Assembly: GCA_963921195.1 (NCBI GenBank)
Contig: OY992536.1
Location: 284,785,530 to 284,849,529 of the forward strand
DNA length: 64,000 nucleotides
Source of the DNA: Pegoplata infirma
Taxonomy: Eukaryota; Arthropoda; Insecta; Diptera; Anthomyiidae
Direction: 5' to 3'
Below, one piece after another: positions 19,890-30,783 of the stretch (position 1 is its first letter; every line of letters starts with the position of its first letter). The notes beneath the pieces were generated by a model, which made no database searches, had not been told where the DNA came from, and saw only the letters and a program-made list of their open reading frames with translations. The translations under genes and the position numbers were made by a program.

Positions 19890-20850
19890 GGTTGTGACAA
19901 CCTAATTGTAATTCTATTCGGCAACTGGATTTGTTAGGTGATTGTTCACTATGGTGAAGCAAATTTAGCTTTTTTTCAAATTTCGAAAACTTCGGTGTTG
20001 GTAAAGTCGTCTTTTAGGGTCGATATTAACACACAAAAATATTGGACCTGTAATGGCTTAAAAATCGAACCGTTCCGAACAAAGTGAAAGAAAGAAATTA
20101 AATTTTTTTTTTTTTTTGCTTAAACTATTAGTTTGTGGACATTACTGAAAAAGTGTTTTTATGGTAAAAAAATATTTTTTTGGTCTGTTAATTAAAAAAA
20201 AAAATTATTTATGAAGAGAAAATTTGCAGACCAAAATATATATTTTTTTTAATTTTTTACAGATGGCACAATTTTCGTCTCCTAATTCCCAATGGGAGAA
20301 GAGTCGAATTTTGATATTTTAGTTTGATCATTAACGATCTATCATTTAAATCCCTTTGCTACTTGTAGTATAGGGTTTTTATATTTCCTAAATAATCTTG
20401 ACAATGGAATCTGACAAATTCCGAAACAGGTGTCGATTAAGTCTTGCAAAAATGATAAACACAAATAAATTTAAAACAGAAAAAAAAATAATAAAAATTA
20501 TTCTATGAGAATATCATAGTTTTAATAAGTTAAGATATTAATAACCTCGAGCTAGAAGAAACCTACTCAAAAAAAGAAAAAAGATATAAAAAATTTTATT
20601 TTTCACTTTTATTGGAACTTTTTTACGTCAAAAAGGAACCCAAAGCCATTGTCCTACAGCTCTAAATTGTTTGTATGTTAATATTGACTCTAAGAGGCAA
20701 CTTTCGGGACCCGAACGTTTTCGAAATTCCAAAAAAGCTAAATTTGCTCCACCCTAGTGTACAATACCCTATCAAATTCAGTTGACGAATTTTTGAAGTT
20801 GTCGCAACCCGTCAATCCGTTGTTAAAATAACAATTATGTTGTCACAACC
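19890..20850. mobile_element. Fold-back element with GGTTGTGACAAC ends
   Basis: Ends GGTTGTGACAACCTAATTGT and its inverted relative (ACAATTATGTTGTCACAACC) bound about 960 bp. Subterminal blocks TTTTCGAAA and AGCTAAATTTGCTYCACC are mirrored. A third copy of the latter block sits just outside at about 20890-20916. The interior includes the right member of the 17061/20316 inverted duplication, probably an insertion. No coding frame. Confidence 0.65.
20316..20572 (-). repeat. Right member of the spaced inverted duplication
   Basis: Inverted counterpart of 17061-17314, sharing AATCTTGACAATGGAATCTG and CTATGAGAATATCATAG. It is nested in the fold-back element at 19890-20850. Confidence 0.75.
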
Positions 20851-20921
20851 TAAATAAATAAAAGGAAACTTTCGCTACCACGACGTTTTCGATTTTTTGA
20901 AATTTGCTCCACCCTATTATA

Positions 20922-21344
20922 CACACAGAAAAATAAGTTTCTAATCAAATTTTTCAGTAATATTAACTTAATATTTGGTTGCTGCTACTATATTTGGCTG
21001 TGTCAACCGATTTTATGGTTCTTTCAAATAAAAAGTCTAAAAAGTGATGATCATCATCTATCAGCTGCTTGCGTCCACTGTTGGACATAGGCCTCCTCTA
21101 GTTGTTTCCATTTTACTCTATCGTTTGCTATATTCATCCAGTTTCCAGCTATTATTTTTTTTATCATCTGTCCATCTTGTTGGTGGTCTTCTCTTATATT
21201 TCTTGTATATTCTCTAGTTCTCTAAAGTAATATTAAAAGAATCCGATATTAAATTGTGTCGGCTTATATGCAATTCTATCAACCAATTTTTTTGTTGCAT
21301 CAACTGAATTTTAGTTGGAAATGATCAAATTTGTTTTCTTTGTG
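20922..21344. mobile_element. TA-flanked MITE with CACACAGAAAA ends, split by an RTE fragment
   Basis: Left end CACACAGAAAAATAAG and right end TTTTCTTTGTG form the inverted ends between TA dinucleotides (20920-20921, 21345-21346). Internal AGTAATATTAA blocks flank the RTE insertion. No coding capacity of its own. Confidence 0.6.
21045..21220 (-). pseudogene. 3' terminal fragment of an RTE-clade non-LTR retrotransposon
   Basis: On the minus strand the last codons read IAGNWMNIANDRVKW followed directly by KQLEEAYVQQWTQAADR and two stops. This is the characteristic C-terminus of RTE-type RT proteins. It is followed by a short TGATGATCATCA tail. TCTAAA occurs on both sides (21036 and 21221) and may be the target duplication. 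Only about 175 bp was inserted, an extreme 5' truncation. Confidence 0.85.
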
Positions 21345-21349
21345 TATTA

Positions 21350-22139
21350 ATTTGTTCTGAGAAATAATTTATTTGAAAGAAAGACAATTCTGAAATAATT
21401 TAGAACACCACAGACAGAGCAAAGTCACCGTATTTTCATTATTTTTCCCGCATCATCAGGGCGCTTTGGTCATCTACACTTGTGAGTTTTAAATTATAAA
21501 ATTTCTAGGCACAATATTAAATCCAAAGGTCCACAAACCAAAAATGGAACGATTGAAACTATTTTTGGTCAGATCTTTGAAACCTGTGGAAAATACCTAC
21601 AGTGGTTGTCAACTAATTAGAAACGTTTCTACACTATAACTAATTAGAAACGCATCTTTAATGTAATACTCAACGTTATTATTATCATACGAGTATAATT
21701 TTAAAAAATTTTATGTTGGTAATTTAGAAATCTTGAATTTAAGCTTAATAGCGTCCTGATTGAGTAAATATTAAATGTGCTACGAGGGTCGATCTGGAAA
21801 ATGAAATTATTTATAGACATTTTTTAGAAAATTTTTTTAAAAATATTTTTAAATCGATTTTTTTCTAAGTTCAAGCATTGGAAATTTAAAACATATTGCA
21901 ATAGTTTTTATTCAGTTATCAACTAATTTTTCCAACAACCCAAACAAAAAATGCAGACAGTAGATTACAGTAGAAAAAAATCGCATTTTTGACCTAAAAT
22001 TCGTTTGACCACCAATTTTTTGTAAACAAAGAAAAAATTTAATTATTTTATTTTCTTATTGCAATACACTTGGGTGTACTAATATTAATAAACAATAGCA
22101 TATTTTCTTTGTTAAAATTATCAAAAAATTTCCTTGTCT
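21350..22139. other. No gene or clear repeat structure
   Basis: AT-rich sequence with a short duplication (AACTAATTAGAAACG twice near 21610-21652) and nothing else I recognise. Confidence 0.35.
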
Positions 22140-22700
22140 TTTCATAGAGCTTAAAACAATCTTTCATTAAAACTTTATTTGAGCCAAATCCAAAAATTTT
22201 AACCCATAGCGCCCTTCGTTAAAAGTTTTGGATTTTTGGGAAATTTCCATCAAAACTTTTGATTTAAAATATTGAATAATGAAAAAAAAAACGAAATGCA
22301 TTATTTTTATTTTTTATGCTGAATAGGAATATCAAATAATTTTTGAAATCGGTCGAGCGGTTTTCGAGATATTGCAATTTGAAATTTTATTTATAGAGCT
22401 TGAGACAAACTTTTTTTTTTAACCCATGACGCCCTTCTATCAAAGTTTAGAATTTTTGATACAAATTTTCTAAAAAACAAAACTTTGATCGAAGGACTTC
22501 AAATGATCGCATTTGGCTCAATTAAATTCAAATTAAAGATTGTCTAAAGCTCTATAAAAGCGTCAGGGTGAAACATTTTGAGATTTTTTTAAAAAAACTT
22601 CTCTAATGTATGAAAAATCTGCCATTATGTGCAAATTTTAAATTGCAATATCTCAAAAACCGTTTGATCGATTTAAAAAATTTAAGAAATATGATCTGTC
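22140..22700. repeat. Complex palindromic repeat with AGAGCTT modules
   Basis: The module CATAGAGCTT...CAATCTTTCATT...TTGAGCCAAA...CGCCCTTC...AAAGTTT occurs directly at about 22145 and 22396 and inverted at 22480-22560. An outer pair, CGGTTTTCGAGATATTGCAA (22361) and TTGCAATATCTCAAAAACCG (22642), brackets the second palindrome. This suggests two generations of inverted duplication. No coding frame. Confidence 0.6.
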
Positions 22701-22870
22701 GCAAGAGATATTTTTTCTGATTGAATCACACGCGATTTGCTAATATTTTTTTATTAAACAATTCTTTCAAATTACTAAAAATCACTAACTAAGTTAGATG
22801 GAAAATCTTCTGAGTTTAGCAAAAAAATTTCTCATTTTGGCTGAAAAATCAGCAAATAAGATTTTCTCTT

Positions 22871-22923
22871 CTTTTGCAGGCACTGAGGGAGGGAGTGGGA
22901 GCCTCCCTCAGTGCCTGTAAAAG
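22871..22923. other. GC-rich perfect-stem hairpin (22-bp arms)
   Basis: CTTTTGCAGGCACTGAGGGA at 22871 pairs with the inverted copy ending at 22923, with one mismatch and a loop of about 7 nt around AGTGGGA. The stem is far more GC-rich than its surroundings. It could be a transposon remnant or a small-RNA precursor. The stem is shorter than a typical fly pre-miRNA, so I do not call a miRNA. Confidence 0.6.
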
Positions 22924-22929
22924 AGGGAG

Positions 22930-23775
22930 CGAGATTAAAAGAAACCACCATTCAATCACGGTATGCAACTTTCCATACGATTTGATAGTTTAAAACCGCA
23001 AACGGTACTGCAAACAATTTTAATACCTATATTTTCTTCAAGGTATCTCGGAATCTCTCTCTCTCTCCCTCACACAGTGATTCCGACTTAATAACATAGC
23101 CAATGAATTTAGCGATCTTATTTTTTGCACAAAATTACTCTTTTTTCATCAAAAATATCACAACTTTTCACTGTTATTGTGTCCGTGCTATTTTCTCTAA
23201 CAACAGCAGTCGTTGGCGATTACGATATCGTTTCGATATAAAAGCGATATCATACAAATAAAAACGCTGTTGATATTTCCCATTTTTGTGTTTATTGGGT
23301 TATAAATATTATATGTACTTTACACTCTCTCTTACACTTGTTCTGGTTATATTGTACTCCGTACATTCATTCATTCAACTATTTCTTTTTTTTAATTTTT
23401 TTTATTATTGTTATTATTTAAAATAAAATGATTGTGTATGGCCTGGTGATTGTCAACTTAACGACAGACTAAATCGACTTTGTATCCCAATAAAAAAACT
23501 CATTTAAAACTATAGATGTTGCGATATTTATCTAGATAACTAAAGAAGTTTTTAAATTTTTTAATATGGACTCAAACCGAAATAAATAAAAATTGAATTT
23601 TTCATAAATTCAACCTGTTCTGAAGTAGAAGTTTTCTTAAAAATGTATTTATTGGTTTGTAGTTAGTTTTCGTGTAAAAAATGATTAGAACTTATATAAT
23701 CTGTGATATGTGATCATATCGGATCGCATATAATTTTATCTAAAATGAGCAAAATCGAGACTTTGGTCGACGTTT
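22930..23775. other. No gene found
   Basis: Contains CT-rich CTCTCTCTCTCCCT near 23055 and AT-rich text, with no shared repeat or open frame of note. Confidence 0.35.
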
Positions 23776-24356
23776 CCCGAGTAAAAAAGTTTTGATATAA
23801 TCATATAGTTTTAAATATAATTGTATATAAAAAGATCCATCATTTGATCCCAAAAATGGAGGATCTAAAAATATATGATTATATCTTATTAGATCAAATT
23901 TGATATAATTAGATATAAATTGATCCCAAAAATGGGACGGTAAATTTCATCTGATTTGATATTAAAGATCATATTAGATTTAATAAGATATAATTTTATG
24001 TTATTTTATATTATTAGATATAATTTTTTATAATGTCAAATTAGATAATATTTACCGCCCGAGTAAAAAAGTTCCTATATAATTGTATATAATTTTATAA
24101 ACATCATATATGATTAAATAGAATTATATAGAATTTGATGCGAAAAATGAGTCGATAAAACTATATAAAATTTGATCAATGTTTCATATATTTTGATAAA
24201 TTTTTTATATAATTTTATGCGAAATTTGGACCCCTATTTTTATATAATAATAGCAAAATTATATAATTAGACATAATTATATAAAAATATATAAAATTGT
24301 ATAAAGCTGTATAAAACTATATAAAGTTACATAAAATTATATATAATTATATATAA

Positions 24357-25845
24357 TAGGGTGTTCAATTAATCGGGTTTTTTAATTGTTCGATTAAACG
24401 ATTAATCGATATTTGCCATTTTTAAATTATTCGATTAAACGAACAAAATTTTAAAATTGTTCGATTAATCGAATAATTACAAATTCAGAAATTTTCTAAA
24501 TTACAAGATTTTTTCGACAATCTTAGAAAAAATTGGTACTTGAGTAAATAAACAATATTAATTACAAGTATTTTAACATTTTATTAAAAACAAAAAACAT
24601 AATTAAAATCATTTTAAAATGTATTAAGATTTAAGTTTTCTGCCAATTTGTTTGAGAAAATTTTTTAAAAAATCATATTGGAGATTTGTAAAATGTGTAG
24701 AATTCAAAAACAAATTTGTTGGATTACACTCAAAAAAATAAAACTGTAAAGTTAACAATTTTTATTTTGTTAACTCGAGTTTACTGGCTTTTTAGCCAAA
24801 TTGTTAGTTAAAATCAGCGTTTTAACTACTTTTTTAGTTAAGTTCAATTTACGAAAATACTAGTTTTGAACAAATTTTGAATTAATTTTTTTTGTTGAAT
24901 TTGAAAACTGAGTTTACGATTTTTTATTAATAAATTTGCTAATTTCTCGAAACAAATTTGTCAAGTGAAAAAATGTTAGAAATTTCTTGTGTAGCCTCCT
25001 ATGCAAATCTCATAAGGTCTACTTAAGCTGAACTTAATGCTGTAAAAAAAAAGAAAAAAAAATAAGTGAAGTGTTTGTGTATAAAATCAATATTTAACAA
25101 ACTTACAATTTTTTTACAAAAAGTTTAGCTGAATTTAACTAATTTTTTTGTTAATACGTACATAACAATGTTACGAAATTTTCAGCTGAATTTTTAGTTA
25201 AAGTTACGTTTTTTTGCTACATTCATTCTACGAAAAGTTAACTAAATATTTTTAGTTAAATTAACTAGAAATTTAGTAGGTTCAAAATCAGGTGTTTTTT
25301 TAGTTAAATTTAACTAAATTTTTTGCTAACTTTACAGTTTTATTTTTTTGAGTGTACCACTATCACAAAAAAAAAATATATTTATTAGCAGACTACATTT
25401 GGGAAAATCTTAAATTCGATTTTTTTTTTTATAAATTAGTGCGTTTTTGCCCAAAACTCCAAACTTTGACCGATTTTAGCGCTGTCATACAATTAACCAA
25501 TTTGGCCTAAAATTTTACCAGGTACTTATTTAGGTCGTTTAACAAATCCAAGCTTCATGAACAGCGAAAATCCTAAAACAAATTTAAAATAAGGACCACT
25601 TAAGTAAACATGACTGTGTTTTTTAATTCCAACGGTAACATACATTTGGTTTGCTTATTGGACTTAAAACTTTTAAAAAAATTATACATATCTCCAGAAA
25701 ACCCATAAATTATATTATTCGATTAATCGGCATAAATTCTTCGATTAATCCTTTAATCGAAATTAGCTATTTTAAATTAATCGAACAATTATTCGTCTAA
25801 AATTGTTCGATTAATCGAACAAGAATTAATCGACTGAACACCCTA
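24357..25845. mobile_element. Third nested element: hAT-like, TAGGGTGTTCA ends, 8-bp duplication
   Basis: Inverted ends TAGGGTGTTCA, then subterminal clusters of TTCGATTAATCGA-type palindromes on both sides (24385-24470 and 25720-25830). The flanks are a perfect 8-bp duplication ATATATAA (24349-24356, 25846-25853); in this AT-rich context that is supportive rather than conclusive. Interrupted by 24727-25354. No transposase frame. Confidence 0.75.
24727..25354. mobile_element. Innermost element: TA-flanked, CACTCAAAAAAATA ends
   Basis: Ends CACTCAAAAAAATAAAACTG and inverted partner (CAGTTTTATTTTTTTGAGTG) lie between TA dinucleotides. TTTAGTTAA-type motifs are repeated through both halves. A relative lies at 33835-34423. 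Youngest of the four-layer stack by position. Confidence 0.8.
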
Positions 25846-26260
25846 ATATATAATTAAAACAAAATTTTATGATTTATATAAAACTTGATATAATTTTATA
25901 TAACTTTATAAAATTATATATTGCTTTTTTTTTATATAATTTGATATAGTTGTATATAATTATATCTGATTATATAAATTTGCTTTTGTTATATAAAAAT
26001 AGGGGTCCAAATTTCGCATAAAATTATATAAAAAATTTATCAAAACACAAGTAACATCAAATTCTATATTATTCTATATAATCATATATGATGTTTATAA
26101 AATTATATACAACTATATAAAAACTTTTTTACTCGGGCGTTCCATTTTTGGGATCTAATTATATTAAATTTGATCTAATAAGATATAATCATATATTTTT
26201 GGATCCTCCATTTTTGGTATCAAATGTTATATGGCACCGTATTATTTTTTTTTAGTCGGG

Positions 26261-26942
26261 TTGGCACAAATTTCACATTAAATGTAATCTTTTCAGATAA
26301 AATTATTTATTATCAGATCAAAGCAGATTATTTAAGATCAAATCGATTTTTATACAATTTGGTGTTCAATTTAAAAATATTTTTTTTCAACTTCTATTAG
26401 TTTTTTTGCTGGGACATTTATAAATATGAACAAAACATTCATGCATGCATGTAATGCAAAAAGAGACTGAAGTATTGAAAACATACGATTATGATTATTA
26501 TTCAAATATGTACAATAAAATTAAATAAAAGTGTATGAAAAAAATGTTATTAAATGGATCTCTTATAATTTAAATCACAAAAATGAGAAAAAGTAAACAA
26601 AAATATTTTAATCATAATATAGCGACGGCAAATCAAATATTTAAAAGTTTTGAAAAAATTTAAAAATAAAAGACTTAAAAACTTAATCATTTGGGTTTAA
26701 AATAAAGTTATAAATAAAAATATATCTACGCTTTTACCAGGCTCAATTATGGAACATTTTTATTGACGGAAATGAGAATTTTTTCTTTAAACAGCGGATT
26801 ATTTTGAAAATTTAAATATTATAGAAAATTTAAAATTACTTTTACTCAATTTTGATTTTTACTTCAAAAATTCCGCCATCTTATTACTCAACTGTTTTGC
26901 TTGAAAAGCATAAAAACTCGACCAACTTTTATTTTTAAAAAT
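26261..26942. other. AT-rich DNA, no gene found
   Basis: Only a CATGCATGCATG run near 26441 stands out. No coding signal. Confidence 0.35.
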
Positions 26943-27190
26943 TTTCAGAACCTGTTCTGAAATTTTTCATTTTTTAAAAAAGTCAATTTATCAAAAATCT
27001 GGCCACAGTTTTTTCATTTATATATATTTTTTTTAATTTTAGATGTTTTGGTATCCACATGAAAAAAAAAATCAGACGCGCGTTTTTGTTTTTTTTTTCG
27101 AGAAAATCTCATATTCAAATGCGAATTTCTCGGAAAAAAACAAAATTAAAAAAAAAATAAATTTACAATTTCAGAACGGGCTCTGAAAAT
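26943..27190. repeat. TTCAGAAC-family palindromic element, copy 2 (short)
   Basis: Left end TTTCAGAACCTGTTCTGAA, then TTTAAAAAAGTCAATTTATC and TGGCCACA as in copy 1; the right end is TTTCAGAACGGGCTCTGAAA. AATCAGACGCGCGTTTTTG and GAGAAAATCTCA in the middle match the 35920 copy. About 250 bp, internally deleted. Confidence 0.7.
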
Positions 27191-27272
27191 TAAAAAAAAA
27201 AAAAAATAACCAATAGCCCATAAAAAATATACAAAAAAGTAAATTTTTAAGATTTCCGTTTTAATTTTCTTA

Positions 27273-27854
27273 CAAGGAAGGTCTTTCACAGGGCACCCAC
27301 CGATTGTCCTGAAACTTGAATATGGGAATGAGGGGAAAAAAAGGGTTACCTGTTTTTCTTAGCTGCCCAATCTCAAATTTAAAAAAGGGTTGCCACCATA
27401 TGAAAAAATGAGGGCTTTCAGGAAAATCCGTATAAAAGCCGACCTTGCAGAAGTTTCGCCAAACGAAAAAATACGGGCCAGCTTAATTTTGATAGAGATT
27501 ATTTTATATGATTTTAGCGGTCGTACTTATTCTCCATATAAACTACCCCAACGATTATACATTTTTGACAAAAACGTACATAACGAAGCCGAATTTAGAC
27601 ACTACCGATACACGATTGGATAAGCCTTCAAAAACTTTTTCGATCTGTATAAAATTTTCATATACTTTCTTTTGAATAAATGGGAAAAATCCTCAAAAAA
27701 CAAAAAAAAAAAATCCCGTTTTTTCCACTCCCCTTTGACTCGCTAAATGTGAGATTGGACAGCTATTAAAAACAGATAACTCTAATTTTTCTCCCCTATA
27801 TCCTATATGCAAGTTTAAGAACAATCGTTGGGTGCCCTGTGAATCCCTTCCTTG
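27273..27854. mobile_element. 582-bp MITE with CAAGGAAGG ends and TTA duplication
   Basis: Ends CAAGGAAGGTCTTTCACAGG and an inverted partner with the same GGGCACCCAMCGATTGT block. The flanks are TTA at 27270-27272 and 27855-27857. The TTA duplication is of the PIF/Harbinger TWA type. A 77-codon frame inside (27390-27623) has no recognisable domain. Shares end sequence and duplication with 33459-34661. Confidence 0.8.
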
Positions 27855-27884
27855 TTAGCTCCATATAGGGCTAGCAAATGACAA

Positions 27885-29330
27885 GTAAAGTTTGTATTTT
27901 TTTTCTACCTGCTATTTGATAAGAACTCCTTGTCATTTTACTAGCTTTTTACCAATAATTTTGTAATTTTTGACGCGATAAAACTTAAAAGAAGCTTTCG
28001 TGACGTTACTAGATTTTTTGCTACCTCCTATTTTACGAGAATTCCTGGTAAAATTACGAGCTTTTTTGTAAGTTTACAAGCTTTTTACTAGAGATGGGCA
28101 CGTGTGCAGATTAGAGCGTGATTCACGTGATTCACGCGTGATCACGCGTGATTGTGACTGAATTCAATTTACTCACGTGATTGAGTGAGTGTGAGTGAAG
28201 AAAAAAATTGCGTGAGTGAGTGTGCGTGAGTAAGATTTTTGCGTGAGTGAGTGTGCGTGAGTCGATTTTTTTTCGTGAGTTTGCGTGATTTATTTTCTCT
28301 TCAAATTTCCTTTTGTACCAAAAAAGGAACAAAAAAAAATTGTAAAATTTGGCTTAACTAATGGTGTTTTCTTTTCTGGCAAAAAATGTGCATTTTTTTG
28401 CTTTTCGCCCCAAAAATTATGTTTTTGTGTTCTTTTCTAAAAAATGTCAACCCTTATAAAGAATATCGTGTTCTTTTCTAAAAATGTCTGCCCTATAAAG
28501 TGCAAAAAAGTTGCACTTTTTACCCCGTAAAAAATAACGGGGTTGAAATTGCCTTATACAACAGCTGACTTTTTCTGTGTTGTTTTCTCAACACAGCTGT
28601 TAAAAAATACAGGGCAGAGTATTTTTGTATGTTGTGTTCTATTCCAGTTAAATAAAATGCAAATTTTTGAAGGTGTGAGTTAAACATTTTAAAAATGTAT
28701 ACCCTTTAAAGGCAAACATTTTTTTTCAGAAAAGAAATCACCATAAGATTTCGTCCCGAAAAAAGCGAAAAAAAACATGTAAAATTTCGCTGAACTTTAA
28801 ATTTTGCTGAAAAAATTTGAAAGATTTTTGAATTTTTTTTTGTATAAATAAGACTTTCGTGAGTGTTAGTCAACGTGAGTGTGAGTAAAGCTTGCGTGAG
28901 TGCACGTGAGTGTGAGTTGTATTAAATTTACTCACGTGATTGTGAGTGAGTGTGAGTAGAAAAAATATGGTCGTGAGTGAGTGTGCGTGATTCAAAAATT
29001 CCTGTCGTGAGCGTGAGTGAGTGTGAGTCAAAAATCACTCACGCGCCCGTCTCTACTTTTTACCAATAAAATTGTAAATTTACAACTTTTTTAGCACAAT
29101 AAAACTTACAATGAATTTTGTTATTTTACAAGTGATTTTACTATTTTTTTTTGTAAAAAAGTTGCAAACTTGTAAAATTACAAAAAAAAATTGTAAAATT
29201 ACAAAAAAAAAAATTAAATTTCGATCAAAAAGTTTTTGTTAAAAAACAAGGAAAACTGTCAAATATTGGTAAAATGGGATTACGAGACTTTTTCTAGTAA
29301 TTTGACAAGTTTTTTTTTCGCTGGACATTT
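27885..29330. mobile_element. Dispersed TTTACAAGCTTTTT-rich element, copy 1, split by a hAT-like insertion
   Basis: Modules such as CTACCTCCTATTTTACGAGA, ACAAGCTTTTTACCAATAA and GACGCGATAAAACTTA match 40438-40860. The far end, AAGGAAAACTGTCAAATATT...TTTGACAAG, matches 45050-45125. It is interrupted at 28089-29055. The flanking text (CCATATAGGGCTA before, CGCTGGACATTTGG after) is contiguous at 36757-36800 in a copy lacking this insert, so that locus approximates an empty site. Confidence 0.65.
28089..29055. mobile_element. 967-bp hAT-like element packed with GTGAGT repeats, 8-bp duplication
   Basis: Ends TAGAGATGGGCACGTG and CGCGCCCGTCTCTA are inverted. The flanks are a perfect CTTTTTAC at 28081-28088 and 29056-29063. 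Both subterminal regions (about 28110-28290 and 28860-29045) hold dozens of GTGAGT/GTGCGTGA units, in opposite orientation at the two ends. This layout fits hAT subterminal transposase-binding repeats. The centre contains no transposase. Same family as 10019-12140. Confidence 0.85.
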
Positions 29331-29482
29331 GGTGTGAAATGCCTCATATGTGAACAGAATTGAATACAATGGTATTTAAACATGTGCAAACCAATTTTTT
29401 TGGAAAAAATTTTTTTCACCAACTTTTTTTTCGCGGAAATTTTTTTTTTTAATTTTTTTGATTTTTTTTATGAAAATAATTT

Positions 29483-30048
29483 TTTTTATACCCTTCCTCC
29501 ACTCATTGATAGAGGGTATATATAAATTTGTCATTCCGTTTGTAACTCATCGAAATATCGATCTGGGATTCCATAAATTATACATATTATTGCTCAGTGA
29601 TAGATTTTAAGAAATTCTAGTGATATCCGCCTGTCTGCCCGTCGTCTGTCTGTGGAAATGGTGATCACGGTCAAAATATTACACGGATATGACTAAAACT
29701 TAACATATTTACTTGTTGTTGCCCCGAAAAGTTGCATTTGAGCAATATCGGTTAAGCGGTTCAAAAGTTATGAACGAAAATGTAAGTACACCTCGAAAAT
29801 TTTAGTACATTCGACATAACCTAAAAATACAATATGCTTTAATTCGGCTGCTGGTTGAAATATGTGAATAAAATTGGATACCGAATGGTATTTTAACAGG
29901 AACAAATGTATTTTTTTACAAAAATTAAAATAAAAAATTTTTCCGAGGATTTTTTTTTTTAAATTTTGTTTTAGCAAATATTTTTTTTTGCATTGTGAAG
30001 GCTATCAATACATTCGGCAAGCTCGAATTTGACTTCTTACTTGTTTTT
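29483..30048 (+). mobile_element. INE-1/DINE-1-like (Helentron-type) element, copy 1
   Basis: Starts with TATACCC...ATAGAGGGTATA (hairpin), then GTCATTCCGTTTGTAACTC, a reduced GTCTGCCCGTCGTCTGTCTG core, CGGTTAAGCGGTTCAAAAGT and CTTTAATTCGGCTGCT, and ends CAAGCTCGAATTTGACTTCTTACTTG. This order matches fly INE-1 elements, which are non-autonomous Helentron relatives. No coding capacity. Confidence 0.8.
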
Positions 30049-30783
30049 TTTTACCTTTTTATATGGACGGCACAAAAATTCGGCACAACACTCTCACCTG
30101 TTTTGGTTAAAATTGCATTTTAGCAGATTTTTTACCCATTTTTTAGATTTATCTTTTTGAAATAATCTTGGGAACTCGGTGTTTTACTTTTGCAAGTCTT
30201 TCTATCATATTCTGAATGAAATCAAAACATATATTTTATAATCTCTATAAAATTAGAACATTTTATTAGTGTAAATTTATGTCGGGGTACATTTTTTTTT
30301 TGTTGAAAATCTCTAAAAAGAAAAGTGTTAATACCTTTTAATTGCATTATTTTGATCTCAAAAAAAAAATAAAATGCATTTAACGTGTTTGATTTTATTG
30401 TATTTCTTCGGCTTTATAATACAATATAAAATATTTCTGCTTTATTTTGGGGAATTTAATAGATTTTATGGCTTTTTTTTAAACCAACATTTCTTCTACA
30501 GTTGATCAAGTTTTTTTTTTTTGTTATTTACTTTAACCAAGATTTTGTGGGAATTTATTTTTTTATTGTTTATGTTCATGTTAATACATCAATAAAATAA
30601 AAATAAATAGTGGTAGTATATTGGTAGCTACTAATTAGTTGATGAATGAGGATTTTCTTTTATAGATTTTGTTTTTTTTTAGGAGATTTGAAGGTGAAGA
30701 TATATGTGCTGTTCTTAAGAAAACATGTTTTCTATTTAAAAAAAAAAAAAAATTTGGAGAATTTGAAGATGAATTTTAACAAA
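30049..30783. other. AT-rich DNA, no gene found
   Basis: T- and A-runs dominate. No shared repeat or credible open frame was recognised. Confidence 0.35.

Larger units (their letters stand above)
24058..26137. mobile_element. Second nested element (CCCGAGTAAAAAA ends, copy A)
   Basis: Ends CCCGAGTAAAAAAGTT...AACTTTTTTACTCGGG. The first 80 bp on each side (ATAAACATCATATATGATT and TAGAATT-rich text) are inverted copies, as is GGGGTCCAAATTTCGC further in. It has the same end sequence as the enclosing element B, so one family member inserted into another. Itself interrupted by 24357-25845. Confidence 0.7.
23776..26260. mobile_element. Outermost of four nested elements (CCCGAGTAAAAAA ends, copy B)
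   Basis: Left end CCCGAGTAAAAAAGTTTTGA and right end TTTTTTTTTAGTCGGG are inverted relatives. Subterminal ATGATTATATCTTATTAGAT and GATCCCAAAAATGG are mirrored on the right at 26140-26230. It is interrupted by element A (24058-26137). The TATATAA/GATATAAT-rich body could fold extensively. No transposase visible. Confidence 0.6.

Noticed and set aside
26943..27190. Steroid-receptor-type response element in TTCAGAACCNGTTCTGAA
   Set aside because: The spacing between AGAAC half-sites is 2 rather than 3, and the sequence is the terminal repeat of a mobile element.
27390..27623. 77-codon frame inside the CAAGG-end MITE
   Set aside because: No transposase motif, and the element is too short to be autonomous; likely chance.
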